From Hyphomonadaceae bacterium (GTDB taxonomy: Bacteria > Pseudomonadota > Alphaproteobacteria > Caulobacterales > Hyphomonadaceae), in NCBI GenBank assembly GCA_947478925.1, contig CANJXY010000009.1, forward strand, positions 1 to 39,883: a stretch of DNA of 39,883 bases, written 5' to 3'. The translations under genes were made by a program, and so were the position numbers. The notes under the pieces are model-generated. The model was given only the letters and a program-made list of their open reading frames with translations, made no database searches and had not been told where the DNA came from. Shown here one piece after another: positions 1 through 7,922 of the stretch. Within the stretch, counting starts at the first letter, position 1. Each line of letters starts with the position of its first letter.

Positions 1-1
1 C

Positions 2-244
2 GCTCAGCCGGGCGGTATGACCCCAGAGCAGCGTGAAGCGCGCTTCACGGCGGGCGACACCAACAAGGACGGCAAGCTCGACAAGAAGGAATGGCTGGCG
101 TCGATTCCGGCCGGCATGAAGGCGAATGCTACGGACGACCAGCTGGAGCAGATGTGGTCGAGCCGCATTGACGCAGATGGCGACGGCTTCATCACCAAGG
201 AGCAGTTCCTGGCGTTGCGTATGGGCGGCGGTCAGCAGCACTAG
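2..244 (+). CDS. EF-hand calcium-binding protein, 3' part
   Basis: The reading frame is open to the left edge, so the N-terminus, and any signal peptide, lies outside the window. About 80 residues are visible. The first EF-hand loop (around residues 19-30 of the visible part) starts DTNKDGKLD and ends in the expected Glu at loop position 12. The second, DADGDGFIT, has Gln at position 12 where the bidentate Glu normally sits, so its calcium affinity may be reduced. The protein ends in a short Gly/Gln/His tail. Small bacterial EF-hand proteins of this type are usually periplasmic Ca2+ binders, but without the N-terminus the location is unknown. A clear terminator follows. The family call is firm; the function is not. 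Confidence 0.8.
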   Translation, partial: AQPGGMTPEQREARFTAGDTNKDGKLDKKEWLASIPAGMKANATDDQLEQMWSSRIDADGDGFITKEQFLALRMGGGQQH

Positions 245-269
245 GCTGCAAGCGACACACAATCAGGAC

Positions 270-300
270 GGCCGGCGATGATCTCGCCGGCCTTTTTGTT
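270..300 (+). terminator. Rho-independent terminator after the EF-hand gene
   Basis: A perfect 9-bp GC-rich stem (270-278 pairing with 284-292), a 5-nt loop TGATC and then TTTTTGTT. It lies 25 bases after the EF-hand stop codon and separates that gene from the esterase gene. Confidence 0.9.
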
Positions 301-393
301 ATCCTCCATGATGCGCGTTATCCCGGGGGCGCCCACTATCCCCGCATCCAGCCATGAGCCTAAACAGGGAAACAACTTCTGGAGTCAGTTACC

Positions 394-1536
394 ATGTCCG
401 CTTTCGTTGACGGGTTTACAGACGAGCGCTTCGCTGCTGTGCGAACGCAGTTTCAAGCCAACCTGGATAGCGGCGCCGATGTCGGCGCCTCGGTCTGTAT
501 GACGCTTGAGGGCAAGACGGTCGTCGATCTCTGGGGCGGTCTTGCTGACGAGGCGAGCGGCACGCCGTGGACGCGCGACACGATCGTCAACGTCTATTCC
601 GTCACCAAGACGATGACGGCGCTGACCGCGTTGCTTGTGGCGGACCGTGGCGAGCTGGATTTTAATGCGCCGGTTTCGAAGTACTGGCCGGAGTTCGCAG
701 CGAACGGAAAGAAGGACGTGAAGGTCTCGCAGCTGATGAGCCATTCGTCTGGCCTTTCGGGCTGGAAAGAGAAAATCACCACCGAGGATCTCTACGACTG
801 GGAGAAGGCCACGTCGCTGCTGGCGGCACAGGCGCCATTCTGGGAGCCTGGAACAAAGCCCGGCTATCACGCCATCACGCAGGGCTATCTGGTGGGCGAA
901 GTTATCCGGCGGATCACGGACAAGAGTGTGGGGACAGTGTTCCGCGAAGAAATCGCCGGTCCACTGGGAGCGGATTTTCACATTGGCTTGCCGGCATCGG
1001 AGGATGCCCGAGTTGCGACGCTGATTCCGCCGCCGAAATCATCGAGCCCGACGGCCGCGCCGCCAAGCGAGTTTGTGATCAACATGGCGACGAACCCGCC
1101 GGTCGACAATATCGGCGCGACTCGCACGCGGGCGTGGCGAGGCGCGGAGATCCCGGCAGCGGGCGGCACGGGAAATGCGCGTTCAGTTGCGGAGGTTCAT
1201 ACCATTCTCGCCAATGGCGGCGTCGGGCGGAACGGCAAGCGCTTCATGTCGGAAGCTGGGGTACGCAAGGCGCTGGAAGTTCAGATCGAGGGGCAGGACA
1301 TGATCCTCGGGACGCCGGTGAAGTACGGCATGGGCTTTGGCTTGCCGGCGCATATTCCGGTGCCAAGCAAGAACACCATCTTCTGGGGCGGCTATGGCGG
1401 GCACCTCGTCCTGATCGACATGGATCGGCATACGACGATCGCCTACACGATGACCAAGATGGCGCCGTCGACGGTTGGCGACATGCGCGCGTTCGGTCTG
1501 GCGATGGAATTCTGGCAAGCCAGCGGCGTGGTGTAG
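394..1536 (+). CDS. Serine hydrolase, class C beta-lactamase fold / family VIII esterase-like
   Basis: A 380-residue penicillin-binding-protein-fold hydrolase. The nucleophile motif SxxK is SVTK at residues 69-72 (VYSVTKTM). The general-base Tyr is Y159 in GYHAITQGYL. The YHAxTxG form is typical of EstB-like family VIII carboxylesterases rather than true AmpC enzymes, which have YxN. No signal peptide is visible, which points to a cytoplasmic esterase acting on small esters rather than a periplasmic beta-lactamase. The start is set by GGAG at 381-384, nine bases before the ATG. It converges with the methyltransferase gene, ten bases away. The fold is certain; the substrate is unknown. Confidence 0.88.
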   Translation: MSAFVDGFTDERFAAVRTQFQANLDSGADVGASVCMTLEGKTVVDLWGGLADEASGTPWTRDTIVNVYSVTKTMTALTALLVADRGELDFNAPVSKYWPEFAANGKKDVKVSQLMSHSSGLSGWKEKITTEDLYDWEKATSLLAAQAPFWEPGTKPGYHAITQGYLVGEVIRRITDKSVGTVFREEIAGPLGADFHIGLPASEDARVATLIPPPKSSSPTAAPPSEFVINMATNPPVDNIGATRTRAWRGAEIPAAGGTGNARSVAEVHTILANGGVGRNGKRFMSEAGVRKALEVQIEGQDMILGTPVKYGMGFGLPAHIPVPSKNTIFWGGYGGHLVLIDMDRHTTIAYTMTKMAPSTVGDMRAFGLAMEFWQASGVV

Positions 1537-1546
1537 TCGCCGGCCA

Positions 1547-2236
1547 TCAGGCGGGCGGCAAGAAAGCGAATACGGCGTTGGTGGCGTGGGCGCTGGGGGC
1601 AAGGTCGCCGAAATCCATGCCGGGGTATTCAGCGAGAAGCTTGAGCCGCTTGCGGGGCAGATAGGCGCGCCACGGATCGCCGATCATGATGTCGATGTTG
1701 GCGGCGAGACACCTGTCGAGGAATCCAGTGACCCGTTCGGCGAGGTCGGCGGCGTAGAACAGGTCAGCCACCAGCACCATATCGATGGCGGGCGGCGGTC
1801 CGGTTGTCAGGTCGCCGAGGCGCGTGGCGACGGTCACGTTGTTGGCGGCAGCGTTGAGCGCGGTGGCCGCCATGGCATAAGGATCGATGTCCGCGGCAGT
1901 GACGCGAGCCGCGCCTGCCTTCGCAGCCGCAATTGCCGCGAGGCCGGAGCCGGCACCGAGGTCAAGCACTCTCCTCCCCGCAACGCACCCTGGCGTGTCG
2001 AGGACATAGCGGGCAAGCGCGAGGCCGCCGCCCCAGTGATACGCCCAGTAGGGCGTGGCGAAGTCGGGCTCTGAATCGCCGAGGCGCGAGAGGCCGCTGG
2101 CAGGGCCGGCCTTGTGCAGGCGAATCTCGGGCACGCCGGGAACCGGCGCGAGGGGCAGGTTCGACCGGATGAAATCGAGCGACCGTCTGTCGGGGAAATG
2201 GGGCGAGGCCGGGGTTGCGATGATCGAGAGCTCCAA
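1547..2236 (-). CDS. METTL20-like (ETF-beta) protein-lysine methyltransferase
   Basis: A 229-residue class I SAM-dependent methyltransferase. The SAM loop is VLDLGAGSG near residue 90, followed by the acidic ADIDPYA motif. Three features resemble the METTL20/ETFBKMT group, which methylates lysines of the electron-transfer-flavoprotein beta subunit: PYWAYHWGGGLALARY just before the SAM loop, VLVADLFY after it, and GDPWRAYLP near the C-terminus. The start codon is TTG: no ATG or GTG occurs in frame between the upstream stop (2267-2269) and the conserved FIRSNL segment, and a weak AAAGAGG lies upstream. It diverges from the SDR gene. No etf genes are in the window, so the substrate rests on family similarity alone. 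Confidence 0.75.
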   Translation of the reverse strand: MELSIIATPASPHFPDRRSLDFIRSNLPLAPVPGVPEIRLHKAGPASGLSRLGDSEPDFATPYWAYHWGGGLALARYVLDTPGCVAGRRVLDLGAGSGLAAIAAAKAGAARVTAADIDPYAMAATALNAAANNVTVATRLGDLTTGPPPAIDMVLVADLFYAADLAERVTGFLDRCLAANIDIMIGDPWRAYLPRKRLKLLAEYPGMDFGDLAPSAHATNAVFAFLPPA

Positions 2237-2317
2237 ACCGGGTGGTGACCTCTTTGCCTTGGTCCTCTAGGTTCGGCAAAGTCAGGCGCGGATCGAGAAC
2301 GCCAGAGGGAGCAGGAC

Positions 2318-3118
2318 ATGAGCGACGTCAACAGCATGAAGGGCAAACGCGCTATCGTGACAGGCGGAGGTACCGGCCTTGGCGCGGCGACCGCTGTCGG
2401 GCTGGCGCGCCGGGGCGTGAACCTGTGCATCAACTACAATTCAAGCGCGGACGCGGCGAATGATGTGGTCGCGAAGTGCAAGACGCTGGGCGTCGAGGCG
2501 TTCGCGGTGAAGGCCAATGTGGCCGAGGATGCGGATTGCCGGGCGCTGGTTGCGGCAGCGGTGGAAAAGCTGGGCGGCCTGGACGTGCTGGTAAACAATG
2601 CCGGCATCACGAGGTTCGCGAAGCATACCGACCTCGATGCGCTGAACGCCGATGACTTCCTGAACCTCTACAAGGTGAATGTGGTCGCCGTGTACCAGAT
2701 GACGCGCGCGGCGCAGCCGCATCTGGCGGCGGGCGGCAAGGGGTCGGTGGTGAACGTATCGTCGATAGCAGGCGTGACGGGTATCGGCTCTTCGATCGCC
2801 TATGCTGCGACCAAGGGGGCGCTCAACACGATGACGTTGAGCCTTGCGCGGGCGCTGGCGCCGAACATCCGCGTCAACGCGGTGTGCCCCGGCTATATCG
2901 GGTCGGGCTGGTTTACGAAGTATCAGGGCGATGATGTGGAAGCGCAAACGGCCGATGCGGTCGCGAAGTCTGTGCCGCTGCGTGTGGCGTCGATGCCGGA
3001 AGACATTGCGGAGTCGATCCTGTTTTTTGCTGGCCCAGAAAGCCGCCACGTGACGGGCGAGTTCATGATTATTGATGCCGGCATGCATCTTGGCTATGCG
3101 CCGCTGCGGGCTAGATAG
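2318..3118 (+). CDS. Short-chain dehydrogenase/reductase
   Basis: A classical 266-residue SDR with a Rossmann fold, binding NAD(P)H. The cofactor loop is TGGGTGLG (residues 15-22), with NNAG at 93-96. The catalytic residues are a Ser in NVSS (148/149), Y162 and K166 (YAATK). PGYIGSGW follows in the substrate region and MIIDAGMHLG closes the protein. ARRG with Asn/Tyr after the second strand (INYN) is more like NADPH-preferring FabG-like members. The start is supported by GGGAGCAGG just upstream. The DUF1906 lipoprotein gene follows 22 bases downstream and may be co-transcribed. The substrate cannot be read from the sequence. Confidence 0.9.
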   Translation: MSDVNSMKGKRAIVTGGGTGLGAATAVGLARRGVNLCINYNSSADAANDVVAKCKTLGVEAFAVKANVAEDADCRALVAAAVEKLGGLDVLVNNAGITRFAKHTDLDALNADDFLNLYKVNVVAVYQMTRAAQPHLAAGGKGSVVNVSSIAGVTGIGSSIAYAATKGALNTMTLSLARALAPNIRVNAVCPGYIGSGWFTKYQGDDVEAQTADAVAKSVPLRVASMPEDIAESILFFAGPESRHVTGEFMIIDAGMHLGYAPLRAR

Positions 3119-3140
3119 AACCGGGTCACGGGAGGACGTC

Positions 3141-4283
3141 ATGACCAGCATCACCAGCCGCCGCAGATTCCTTATGAATGCCTCGGCAGTGGTGACGCTG
3201 GCGGCGTGCAGTTCGTCGGCCAAGCCTTCGAAGCCATCGCTCCCGTCAACGCCGCCGGTCACGACATCACTCAGCAAGTTTCCGCTGATCGGGGACACGG
3301 CGGTGCGTCTCGACGCCACGAAGGCGCGGGCGTTGCGGGCGCACGGCGTGCGGACCGTGTTCCGCTACTACTCGCAGTTGCCGCCGAGCCTGCCGGAGAA
3401 GGATCTGCAGCCGGAGGAAGCCAAGATCATCCTAGGCGAAGGGCTGAGCATTGGCAGCGTGTTCCAGCATTACAACAACTGCTTCCGTACGTTCGAAAAC
3501 GCGTGGGGCAAGGAAGATGCGGAGCAGGCCCTGCGCATGGCGGAGGCGGCGGGGCAGCCGGAAGGGTCGGCGATCTATTTCGGCGTCGATGCCGATTGGC
3601 CGTATGGCGCGATGCGCGATCCGGTGCTGAAATACTTCGAGGATGTGAAGCGTGTGTTCGAGCCGGCCAACATCGCGGTTGGTGTCTATTCGAACGGGTG
3701 CCTGTGCAATGCCGTGCGCGAGAAGGGACTGGCTCAGTATTTCTGGCTATCCGGTTCGACGGGACATTCTGGTACGCAGGCGTTCTACAATGCGGGCCAG
3801 TGGACGATGTTCCAGAACGCGCTGGACATCAAACCGGCGGCTGTCGGCTATGGCATCGACACCAACATCGCGAACCCGGCGACGCAGGGATATTTCGGGC
3901 AGTGGACCGACAAGGGCGCCCGGCTGGCGCAGCATCTGGCGGGCGATGTGCAGGCGACACTGCTGTCGCGCGGCTTCCTGCGGGCGAATACGGACATCAA
4001 GGAGTCGCGTGATGCTGCGTCGGCGACACTGCTGGCGATCAAGAAGGACCAGAATGTGAGGCGCATCGCGACATCCGGCGACTGGGTAAAGGTGACGACG
4101 CAGGAGGGCGGCACGAAGGGCGCGGTCGCTGCGACAACCGGATGGATTCCAGCGAGCGCGCTAGCGCCGATGGATCGCTTTCCGGATAACGCGTCGAACT
4201 ATGGACTGTGCGGCGCACCCACGGCGGTGAGCGACACGTTCAAGTATCAGAACTGCGAACGGGCGACGGCGCGTCTGCGTTAG
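3141..4283 (+). CDS. Tat-exported lipoprotein with DUF1906 glycoside hydrolase-like domain and C-terminal SH3-like region
   Basis: 380 residues from the ATG that follows a perfect GGAGG (3131-3135); the longer frame from 3072 overlaps the SDR and lacks this site. The N-terminus SRRRFLM (residues 6-12) is a twin-arginine motif, and VTLAAC gives a lipobox with Cys23, so the protein is probably exported folded and lipidated. Residues about 50-270 match the DUF1906/Rv2525c-like TIM-barrel family: FRYYSQ, IGSVFQHYNNC, AIYFGVDADW, GVYSNG and GYGIDTN. That family resembles glycoside hydrolases and is linked to cell-envelope glycan. A Pro/Ser-rich linker (30-45) follows the lipid anchor. The C-terminal part (about 310-350; WVKVT, GWIPASAL) looks like a bacterial SH3 domain. 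Function is inferred as envelope-associated. Confidence 0.82.
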   Translation: MTSITSRRRFLMNASAVVTLAACSSSAKPSKPSLPSTPPVTTSLSKFPLIGDTAVRLDATKARALRAHGVRTVFRYYSQLPPSLPEKDLQPEEAKIILGEGLSIGSVFQHYNNCFRTFENAWGKEDAEQALRMAEAAGQPEGSAIYFGVDADWPYGAMRDPVLKYFEDVKRVFEPANIAVGVYSNGCLCNAVREKGLAQYFWLSGSTGHSGTQAFYNAGQWTMFQNALDIKPAAVGYGIDTNIANPATQGYFGQWTDKGARLAQHLAGDVQATLLSRGFLRANTDIKESRDAASATLLAIKKDQNVRRIATSGDWVKVTTQEGGTKGAVAATTGWIPASALAPMDRFPDNASNYGLCGAPTAVSDTFKYQNCERATARLR

Positions 4284-4323
4284 GTGGCACCTGTGCGAGT
4301 TGCGCAATCGTGATAATTCCCCG

Positions 4324-4344
4324 GATGCGGGATGCGGGATGCGG
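4324..4344 (+). repeat. Triple heptamer tandem repeat at the 5' end of the PPOX gene
   Basis: Three perfect copies of GATGCGG in a row, each containing an ATG in the sequence. They lie among the candidate start codons of the following gene. A change of one unit would shift the frame of any start upstream of the repeat. Confidence 0.85.
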
Positions 4345-4347
4345 CTC

Positions 4348-4932
4348 ATGCCCATGTTCCATAACGGCAATCGCGAACTGCAGGACGCGTTCGGCTCGCG
4401 CCCATTGGCGGATAGGCTCGTCGAGCGATTGCGCCGCGGCACGTTCACGGATGACGATGCAATTTTCATCGCGTCGCTTGAGTACTTCTTTCTTGCGACG
4501 GCAGACCCGGTCGGCAGGCCCGATTGCTCGTTCAAAGGCGGACCGCCTGGGTTCGCGCGCGTCGTTGCGCCCGACCATTTGGTGTGGCCGGATTATGATG
4601 GCAACGGGATGTTCAAGAGCCTGGGCAATATCGCGATCAACCCCTCTGTGGGACTTTTGTTCGTGCGCATGGGAGAGGCGCCAAAGCGGCTGCGGGTGAA
4701 TGGCAGCGCAACGATCTCGCTCGATGACCCACTGATGGAGACGTTTCCCGGCGCGCAGGCGCTGGTGCGTGTAACGCCGGTCGACATCTTCCCGAACTGC
4801 CCGCGCTATATTCCCGATCCGGCGGCTGCTAAACATTCGCCCTACATTCCACACGCGGACGAGCCGCCCGTGGAGCCGAAGTGGAAAGCGATGAATATGT
4901 TCAGCGATCTTGTGCCGCCAAGGAAGGCGTAA
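4348..4932 (+). CDS. Pyridoxamine 5'-phosphate oxidase-fold flavin-nucleotide-binding protein
   Basis: 194 residues from the preferred ATG, which has GGGA at 4336-4339. Alternatives in frame are ATG 4339, ATG 4354 and TTG 4300. The opening MFHNGNRELQDAFGSR with LADRL is characteristic of the COG3576-type PPOX-like proteins. The split-barrel flavin-binding core follows: FFLATADPVGRPDCSFKGG, then the DYDGNGMFKSLGNI segment, then GLLFVRMG. The C-terminus has a CPRYIP segment. Members bind FMN, but the reaction is generally unknown; a general stress or small-molecule reduction role is only a guess. The gene lies 64 bases after the DUF1906 gene on the same strand. The heptamer repeat just upstream makes the true start uncertain. 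Confidence 0.82.
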   Translation: MPMFHNGNRELQDAFGSRPLADRLVERLRRGTFTDDDAIFIASLEYFFLATADPVGRPDCSFKGGPPGFARVVAPDHLVWPDYDGNGMFKSLGNIAINPSVGLLFVRMGEAPKRLRVNGSATISLDDPLMETFPGAQALVRVTPVDIFPNCPRYIPDPAAAKHSPYIPHADEPPVEPKWKAMNMFSDLVPPRKA

Positions 4933-5386
4933 GGAACGGGCATATCTATACCAATCTGGTGCTGACGTGTGCGGGCAATCGGTTCATGGCTGGTGACGAA
5001 ATTGCTGGCTTCTGGCCTGGCTGAGATGCGTTTCGCTTCACACAGTCATGCGAATTCTGTGAGCCGCCTTCAGTAATTGAGGATGGCGCCGCGTATCCAG
5101 TGGTGGCGACCGATCCGTTCGACTGGTTTGTGAAACTGAGGCTGCGGTTTCGCGAATTGCGGCTGCATCACACCGCGCGGAAGCTCGCGGCAAACCAGCA
5201 AACCGAAGTGTCCGCTCGGATGCTGGCAGGGATGGTCGGTGGCGGCCAGCGCCGGAGATCGAGGCGGTTGGTGAGCGTGAGCCCGAGCCTTGGGAAGGGT
5301 TCGAAAGGATTGGCGACAAGGAAGAGCCGAACCGGACGATCTGGCTGTGGACATTCATCCGGCAGGGAAAGGCGCCGCGAACGGCG
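4933..5386. other. Gap of about 450 bases, possible decayed gene
   Basis: No convincing intact gene, RNA or terminator is seen. The frame of the following hypothetical gene is open from 5080 but holds no ATG, GTG or TTG before 5387, although it reads like protein near 5250-5386 (EPWEGFERIGDKEE, then NRTIWLWTFIRQGK). Another frame has a GTG-started ORF from 5100 that looks protein-like only for its first 50 codons (DPFDWFVKLRLRFRELRLHH) and then becomes Arg/Ser-rich. One frameshift near 5240-5260 would join the two plausible halves. This is compatible with a degraded N-terminus, but remains inference. Confidence 0.4.
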
Positions 5387-5758
5387 ATGGATGCGGATGT
5401 ATCCAGACTTGGTCTGAACGATGCGGTCGTGCGTTTTCGGCAGGCGCTGACAGAGATCGAGGGTTACGCGCGCACGGAAACCTACGACAATTTCGTGGAG
5501 ATGATCCGCGAAGCGTTGACAGAACTGGATCGCGCAGCTGACGGGACTGCGGCTGACTGGGGCGATGCACGCTATACCGGTTTCGATCCGCGCCGGCTGT
5601 CCATCATGTCCGCTGCAGGTCGTGCGTCTGTGTTTGGCGGAATGGGGTCTTGGAATGACCTTGGCGGCGGCGAGGCCCACGACAAGGTGCCGGAGGCGCT
5701 CTATTCCACGCTCAAAGCTTGCATCATGGCGCTGGCGGACTCGACATGCGCGCGCTGA
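5387..5758 (+). CDS. Unrecognised small protein
   Basis: 123 residues, no family recognised with confidence. An acidic helical N-terminal half (FRQALTEIEGYARTETYDNF, then VEMIREALTELDRA) is followed by a segment with the distinctive string FGGMGSWNDLGGG and a final helix ending in Cys-Met. No signal peptide or membrane span. The ATG is the only standard start in this frame since the stop near 5079, but has no good ribosome-binding site, and the frame stays open and protein-like upstream (see the gap entry). The gene may therefore be the intact 3' part of a longer damaged one. It converges with mutA, three bases away. Confidence 0.55.
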   Translation: MDADVSRLGLNDAVVRFRQALTEIEGYARTETYDNFVEMIREALTELDRAADGTAADWGDARYTGFDPRRLSIMSAAGRASVFGGMGSWNDLGGGEAHDKVPEALYSTLKACIMALADSTCAR

Positions 5759-5761
5759 AAA

Positions 5762-7765
5762 TTAGCCGAGCAGCCCCAGCTCCGCATGCGCCTTCTCGAG
5801 GCTGGCGAGGACGTCGACGCCGATATGGATGAACTCGTCGACGCCGGCTTCGCGCAGGGCGGCTTCGAGATCACCGGGTTTGCCCGCAAGGTAGACCCTG
5901 GCAACGCCAGAGCGCTTGAGGGCGCGGGCGGTTTCGACGGCTTCGACGGCGTATCGCTTGTCGGAACCGCAGAGGCAGGCGAGCGAGCAGGCGGACGCCT
6001 TTGCGGCGCGTTCGAGGGAAGTTGTGTCGCGCGTTGCATCGGCGACATCGATGCCGCCGGAGGCGAAGAAGTTCTGGGCGTACTGGACGCGGGCGGCGTG
6101 TTCAGCGAGCGGACCAAGGGCGGCGAGGAAAATGCGCGGGGTGCGGCCGCTGGCGGTGCGCTGATCCGCGAGATCGCGCAGGCGCTCGAACGGTTCGGAA
6201 ACGCGGATCGGCCAGAAGGGTTCGGCTTCGGCACCGCCTTCGTCGGTGGTGCGCGAGAGATCGGCCAGCGTGGCCTTGTCGTGCGCGGCGGCCTTGAGGG
6301 CGGCCCACGAACGGTCAGACGGCGCACGGCCTGAGGCCTCGGCGGCGCGGCGGACGATGGCGGGCAGGTTGACGGTGTCGATGCTGGGGACTTCCTCCAC
6401 CAATAGCGGGAAGTCGGTGACGCCGGTGATCGGCTCCTTGCGGCGGGCGGCGGCTTTCATGCGTTCGCCGCGCGCATCCGCGACGCCTTGCTGAAAGCCA
6501 CCCGTCTGGAGAGCTTTGGTGAGGCCCCCTTCACGTTCGATCTGTTGGAACAGGTCCCACGCGGCCTTGGCAAGATCGTCGCCCAGTTTTTCGATTGCCC
6601 AGGCGCCGCCGGGCGGATCGACCACGCGGCCAAGGCTGGATTCTTCCTGCGCGATGATCTGCGTATTGCGGGCGAGACGGCGGGCGAGCTTGCCCGGCAG
6701 GCCCATCGCGTCGGTGAAGCTGCGGACGGTGACGATGTCCGCGCCACCGACCCCAGCGGCGAAGCACGCGGCGGTGTTGCGCAGGATGTTCACCCACGGA
6801 TCGCGGCGCGTGAGCATGCGGCGCGAGGTGACGGCCTGGAGCGTCATACCTCTGGCGGGACCCGTGGCCCCGAAGGCGGTCGCGATGCGGGCCCACATGC
6901 GTCGCGCGGCCCGAAGTTTCGCCATTTCTACCTGATAATCAGCGCCGACATTGGTGGTGAACAGTACGGTCTGGCACGCGGCATCGACGTCGACGCCCGT
7001 CATGACAAGCGCCCGCACATAGTCCGCGCCCGCGGCGACGAGATAGGCGAGTTCCTGCACTTCGGTGCCGCCGGCTTCATGGACGGGGCGGCTATCGGCG
7101 CGGAGGGCGGTGGCTTTGGGGAATTGGGTAGCGATACTGCTGGCGAAGGCAGCGGCTTGCTCGATCTCTTCATCCGCCGAGCCGGGCAGCGCGCCGGTGC
7201 GGGCAAGGGCGCCGATGGGATCGACGTTGAAGGCGATCATCGCGGTGGCGGCGACGCCCGAGCTGAGCGAGGCCGCGACCAGTGCGGCGAGTTCAATGCC
7301 TTGCGCGCTGGATGCGCCGGCAGCCTCGAGAGCGAGGGGCGCCAGATCGAGCTTCACGCCGCGCAGGAGGCGTTCGATGTCGGCGGCGGAGCGGGCCACG
7401 ACGCCATGTTCGCCAGCCGCATCGACCCGGAGTTCGATGGACGAGACGCCGCCTTCGAGGGCTTCCATCACGTGATCGGCCGCGATGACCGGATCGGGGT
7501 GGTAGACAGCCTGGCGGATATCCCATGGCAGATAGGTGTCGTTGGCGGCGCGCGCGCCGCGGATAAAGGGTGCGAGGCCAGGTACGCCGGAGGCGTCGGG
7601 CGCCCAGTCCGGCGCGCGGTAGAGCGGCTTCACGGGTACGCCATGCTCGGTCTTGGTCGTGATGCGGGACAGGAGCGCGCCATCCAGCGCTTTTTCGGCA
7701 AGAGCCAGCCATTCTGCCTCGGTGGCGGACGGAAATTCAGCCGAAAGGGAAAGCTCGTTTGCCAT
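5762..7765 (-). CDS. mutA: Methylmalonyl-CoA mutase small (beta) subunit
   Basis: 667 residues, the usual length of the MutA subunit. The N-terminal two thirds form the mutase TIM barrel (LYRAPDWAPDASGVPGLAPF, then PWDIRQ; later TTNVGADYQVEMAKLRAARRMWARI; RRDPWVNILRNTAACFAAGVGGAD). The C-terminal flavodoxin-like domain (about 525-665) has the fold of a B12 domain but lacks the DxHxxG cobalamin-binding motif (FLAALGPLAEHAARVQYAQ), as expected for the non-catalytic subunit. The partner MutB, which binds adenosylcobalamin and interconverts methylmalonyl-CoA and succinyl-CoA, is normally encoded just downstream. Here the downstream gene is an unrelated convergent ORF, so mutB must be elsewhere or absent. 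The gene diverges from the nitronate monooxygenase-like gene. Confidence 0.88.
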   Translation of the reverse strand: MANELSLSAEFPSATEAEWLALAEKALDGALLSRITTKTEHGVPVKPLYRAPDWAPDASGVPGLAPFIRGARAANDTYLPWDIRQAVYHPDPVIAADHVMEALEGGVSSIELRVDAAGEHGVVARSAADIERLLRGVKLDLAPLALEAAGASSAQGIELAALVAASLSSGVAATAMIAFNVDPIGALARTGALPGSADEEIEQAAAFASSIATQFPKATALRADSRPVHEAGGTEVQELAYLVAAGADYVRALVMTGVDVDAACQTVLFTTNVGADYQVEMAKLRAARRMWARIATAFGATGPARGMTLQAVTSRRMLTRRDPWVNILRNTAACFAAGVGGADIVTVRSFTDAMGLPGKLARRLARNTQIIAQEESSLGRVVDPPGGAWAIEKLGDDLAKAAWDLFQQIEREGGLTKALQTGGFQQGVADARGERMKAAARRKEPITGVTDFPLLVEEVPSIDTVNLPAIVRRAAEASGRAPSDRSWAALKAAAHDKATLADLSRTTDEGGAEAEPFWPIRVSEPFERLRDLADQRTASGRTPRIFLAALGPLAEHAARVQYAQNFFASGGIDVADATRDTTSLERAAKASACSLACLCGSDKRYAVEAVETARALKRSGVARVYLAGKPGDLEAALREAGVDEFIHIGVDVLASLEKAHAELGLLG

Positions 7766-7922
7766 GAATCCCTCAGTTCAGGTTCGGAGCCATGAGGCAT
7801 CCGGCTCGCGTGGCGTCAAGGGTTTGCCGCGCCGTGCGGACGGGGTTTGCGACGTTCTGGCGGCATTGCCGCAGGCCAAAGCACCGGTATGGTTGGCCGG
7901 CATTCCATATCGGGGACTATTC

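Noticed and set aside
1134-1664. 176-codon ORF overlapping the end of the esterase gene
   Set aside because: An out-of-frame shadow rich in Arg and Gly, without motifs.
6488-7795. 435-codon plus-strand ORF antisense to mutA
   Set aside because: Gly/Asp/Arg-rich composition without motifs; it is the GC-rich shadow of a clearly conserved gene.
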